5,393 nt of DNA from Fimbriimonadaceae bacterium (GTDB lineage Bacteria; Armatimonadota; Fimbriimonadia; Fimbriimonadales; Fimbriimonadaceae), in NCBI GenBank assembly GCA_014380605.1, contig JACMJO010000420.1, positions 1-5,393 of the forward strand, given 5' to 3'. Of this stretch, positions 4,803 through 5,393 are shown piece after piece. Numbering within the stretch: position 1 is the stretch's first letter; each line of letters starts with the position of its first letter. The position numbers were made by a program, and so were the translations under genes. Below the pieces are notes generated by a model that saw only the letters and a program-made list of their open reading frames with translations, was not told the origin of the DNA and made no database searches.

Positions 4803-5393
4803 TCACTCATTCGCCCATTTGTTAATCAACCACCAACTGGCCTGATCATGCGGCATGAACTTGGGATGGGTGATGATCTCGAACGCGGGAAGATAGCCCA
4901 GGCTCCCGTCGCCATAGTCTCGAATCCGCCGCATGACGACCTCGATATGCTGTCGCGCCGCTTTGCATCGCTCGATATCAGCCAAGGAGCCACCAATGTT
5001 CACACTGGTTGCCTTAGCGGTTTTTTCAAGGTTTTCGAAAAGCTGACGACAAGGGGCAAGGCTGGCGACCGCGACTCCGGGCAGACCTTGGGCGTACGCT
5101 TGCCGAGCTTGATCGGCGTAGCGGACGAACTCGATTGCGGTCCGCCCAAACTCGGCTATGCCTCGGTAAGCAGCGTTCGGCGCCACTGATATCGCATGGT
5201 CCAAGATGGCTAACGCTTTGTCGCCAATCTCCCCCGTAATCTCCTCGTGGTGGTGCATCCAGGCCAGAAACGGGTTGGAGTAGAGAAGCAACCGGCATTT
5301 GAGGCTAGATCGAATCTGGCCAAAGCCGAAAACCCCGCCGAGCTGCTGAAGGTCGTAACTCATGAGTCGGGACCAGTCGGCATAGTCCGACTC
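4803..5393 (-). CDS. C-terminal part of an unidentified protein, possibly a glycoside hydrolase (5' end outside window)
   Basis: The last 196 residues of a longer protein. The frame is open to the right edge: upstream of the internal ATG at 5363 it reads ESDYADWSRL without a stop, and that stretch looks coding, so the ATG is probably internal. The visible part is mostly alpha-helical, with SLKCRLLLYSNPFLAWMHHHE, ILDHAISVAPNAAYRG, FVRYADQARQAYAQG, CRQLFENLEKTAKA and HIEVVMRRIRDYG. It ends in a Trp-rich tail (DQASWWLINKWANE). No membrane segment or signal is visible in this part. The style reminds me of helical C-terminal regions of large carbohydrate-active enzymes such as family-20 hexosaminidase-like proteins, but no catalytic motif lies in the window, so this is a weak guess. 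It is on the ftsK strand, about 150 bp upstream of it, with the octamer hairpin between, so co-transcription is uncertain. Confidence 0.78.
   Translation of the reverse strand, partial: ESDYADWSRLMSYDLQQLGGVFGFGQIRSSLKCRLLLYSNPFLAWMHHHEEITGEIGDKALAILDHAISVAPNAAYRGIAEFGRTAIEFVRYADQARQAYAQGLPGVAVASLAPCRQLFENLEKTAKATSVNIGGSLADIERCKAARQHIEVVMRRIRDYGDGSLGYLPAFEIITHPKFMPHDQASWWLINKWANE

Noticed and set aside
1..5393. Mobile elements, tRNA or rRNA genes, phage or defence system
   Set aside because: I saw no transposase, integrase, terminal inverted repeats with target duplication, tRNA-like cloverleaf, rRNA sequence or defence-gene domains in any frame.

Overview
The window reads as ordinary chromosomal DNA from a free-living, didermic-type bacterium. 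The best guess is a member of Armatimonadota (Fimbriimonadales-like). This rests on three things: a short secreted protein ending in a PEP-CTERM signal (VPEP, hydrophobic stretch, Arg/Lys-rich tail), a receiver-domain N-terminus (LVCDDERHI..LIQVNLERQGY) of a style I associate with that phylum, and the general look of the M28 peptidase. The lineage is inferred from remembered protein style, not from any search.

Layout from left to right. Positions 1-45 (minus) hold the first 15 codons of a probable secreted or membrane protein that leaves the window. Positions 118-1296 (minus) encode a secreted M28-family zinc aminopeptidase/carboxypeptidase-like enzyme with a fibronectin-III-like tail. Divergent from it, 1353-1631 (plus) encodes a shortened response-regulator receiver domain, the only gene on the plus strand. 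Its last codons lie inside an intrinsic terminator that belongs to the next gene on the opposite strand. Positions 1660-2310 (minus) encode a PEP-CTERM surface/exported protein with its own promoter-like box and a small palindrome upstream. Positions 2422-4653 (minus) encode a complete FtsK/SpoIIIE DNA translocase with membrane segments, RecA-like motor and gamma winged helix. A 107-150 bp gap follows, filled with octamer repeats arranged as a long imperfect hairpin. Positions 4803-5393 (minus) carry the C-terminal 196 residues of a protein that starts outside the window.

Functionally the genes do not form an evident pathway. ftsK is a housekeeping chromosome-segregation gene. The M28 enzyme and the PEP-CTERM protein are independent exported products. 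Separate promoter-like and terminator-like signals suggest mostly monocistronic units rather than one operon. I found no convincing new multi-gene system. The items most worth a second look are the octamer inverted-repeat array upstream of ftsK, the vestigial receiver gene whose 3' end is built from a terminator, and the palindrome at the PEP-CTERM promoter.
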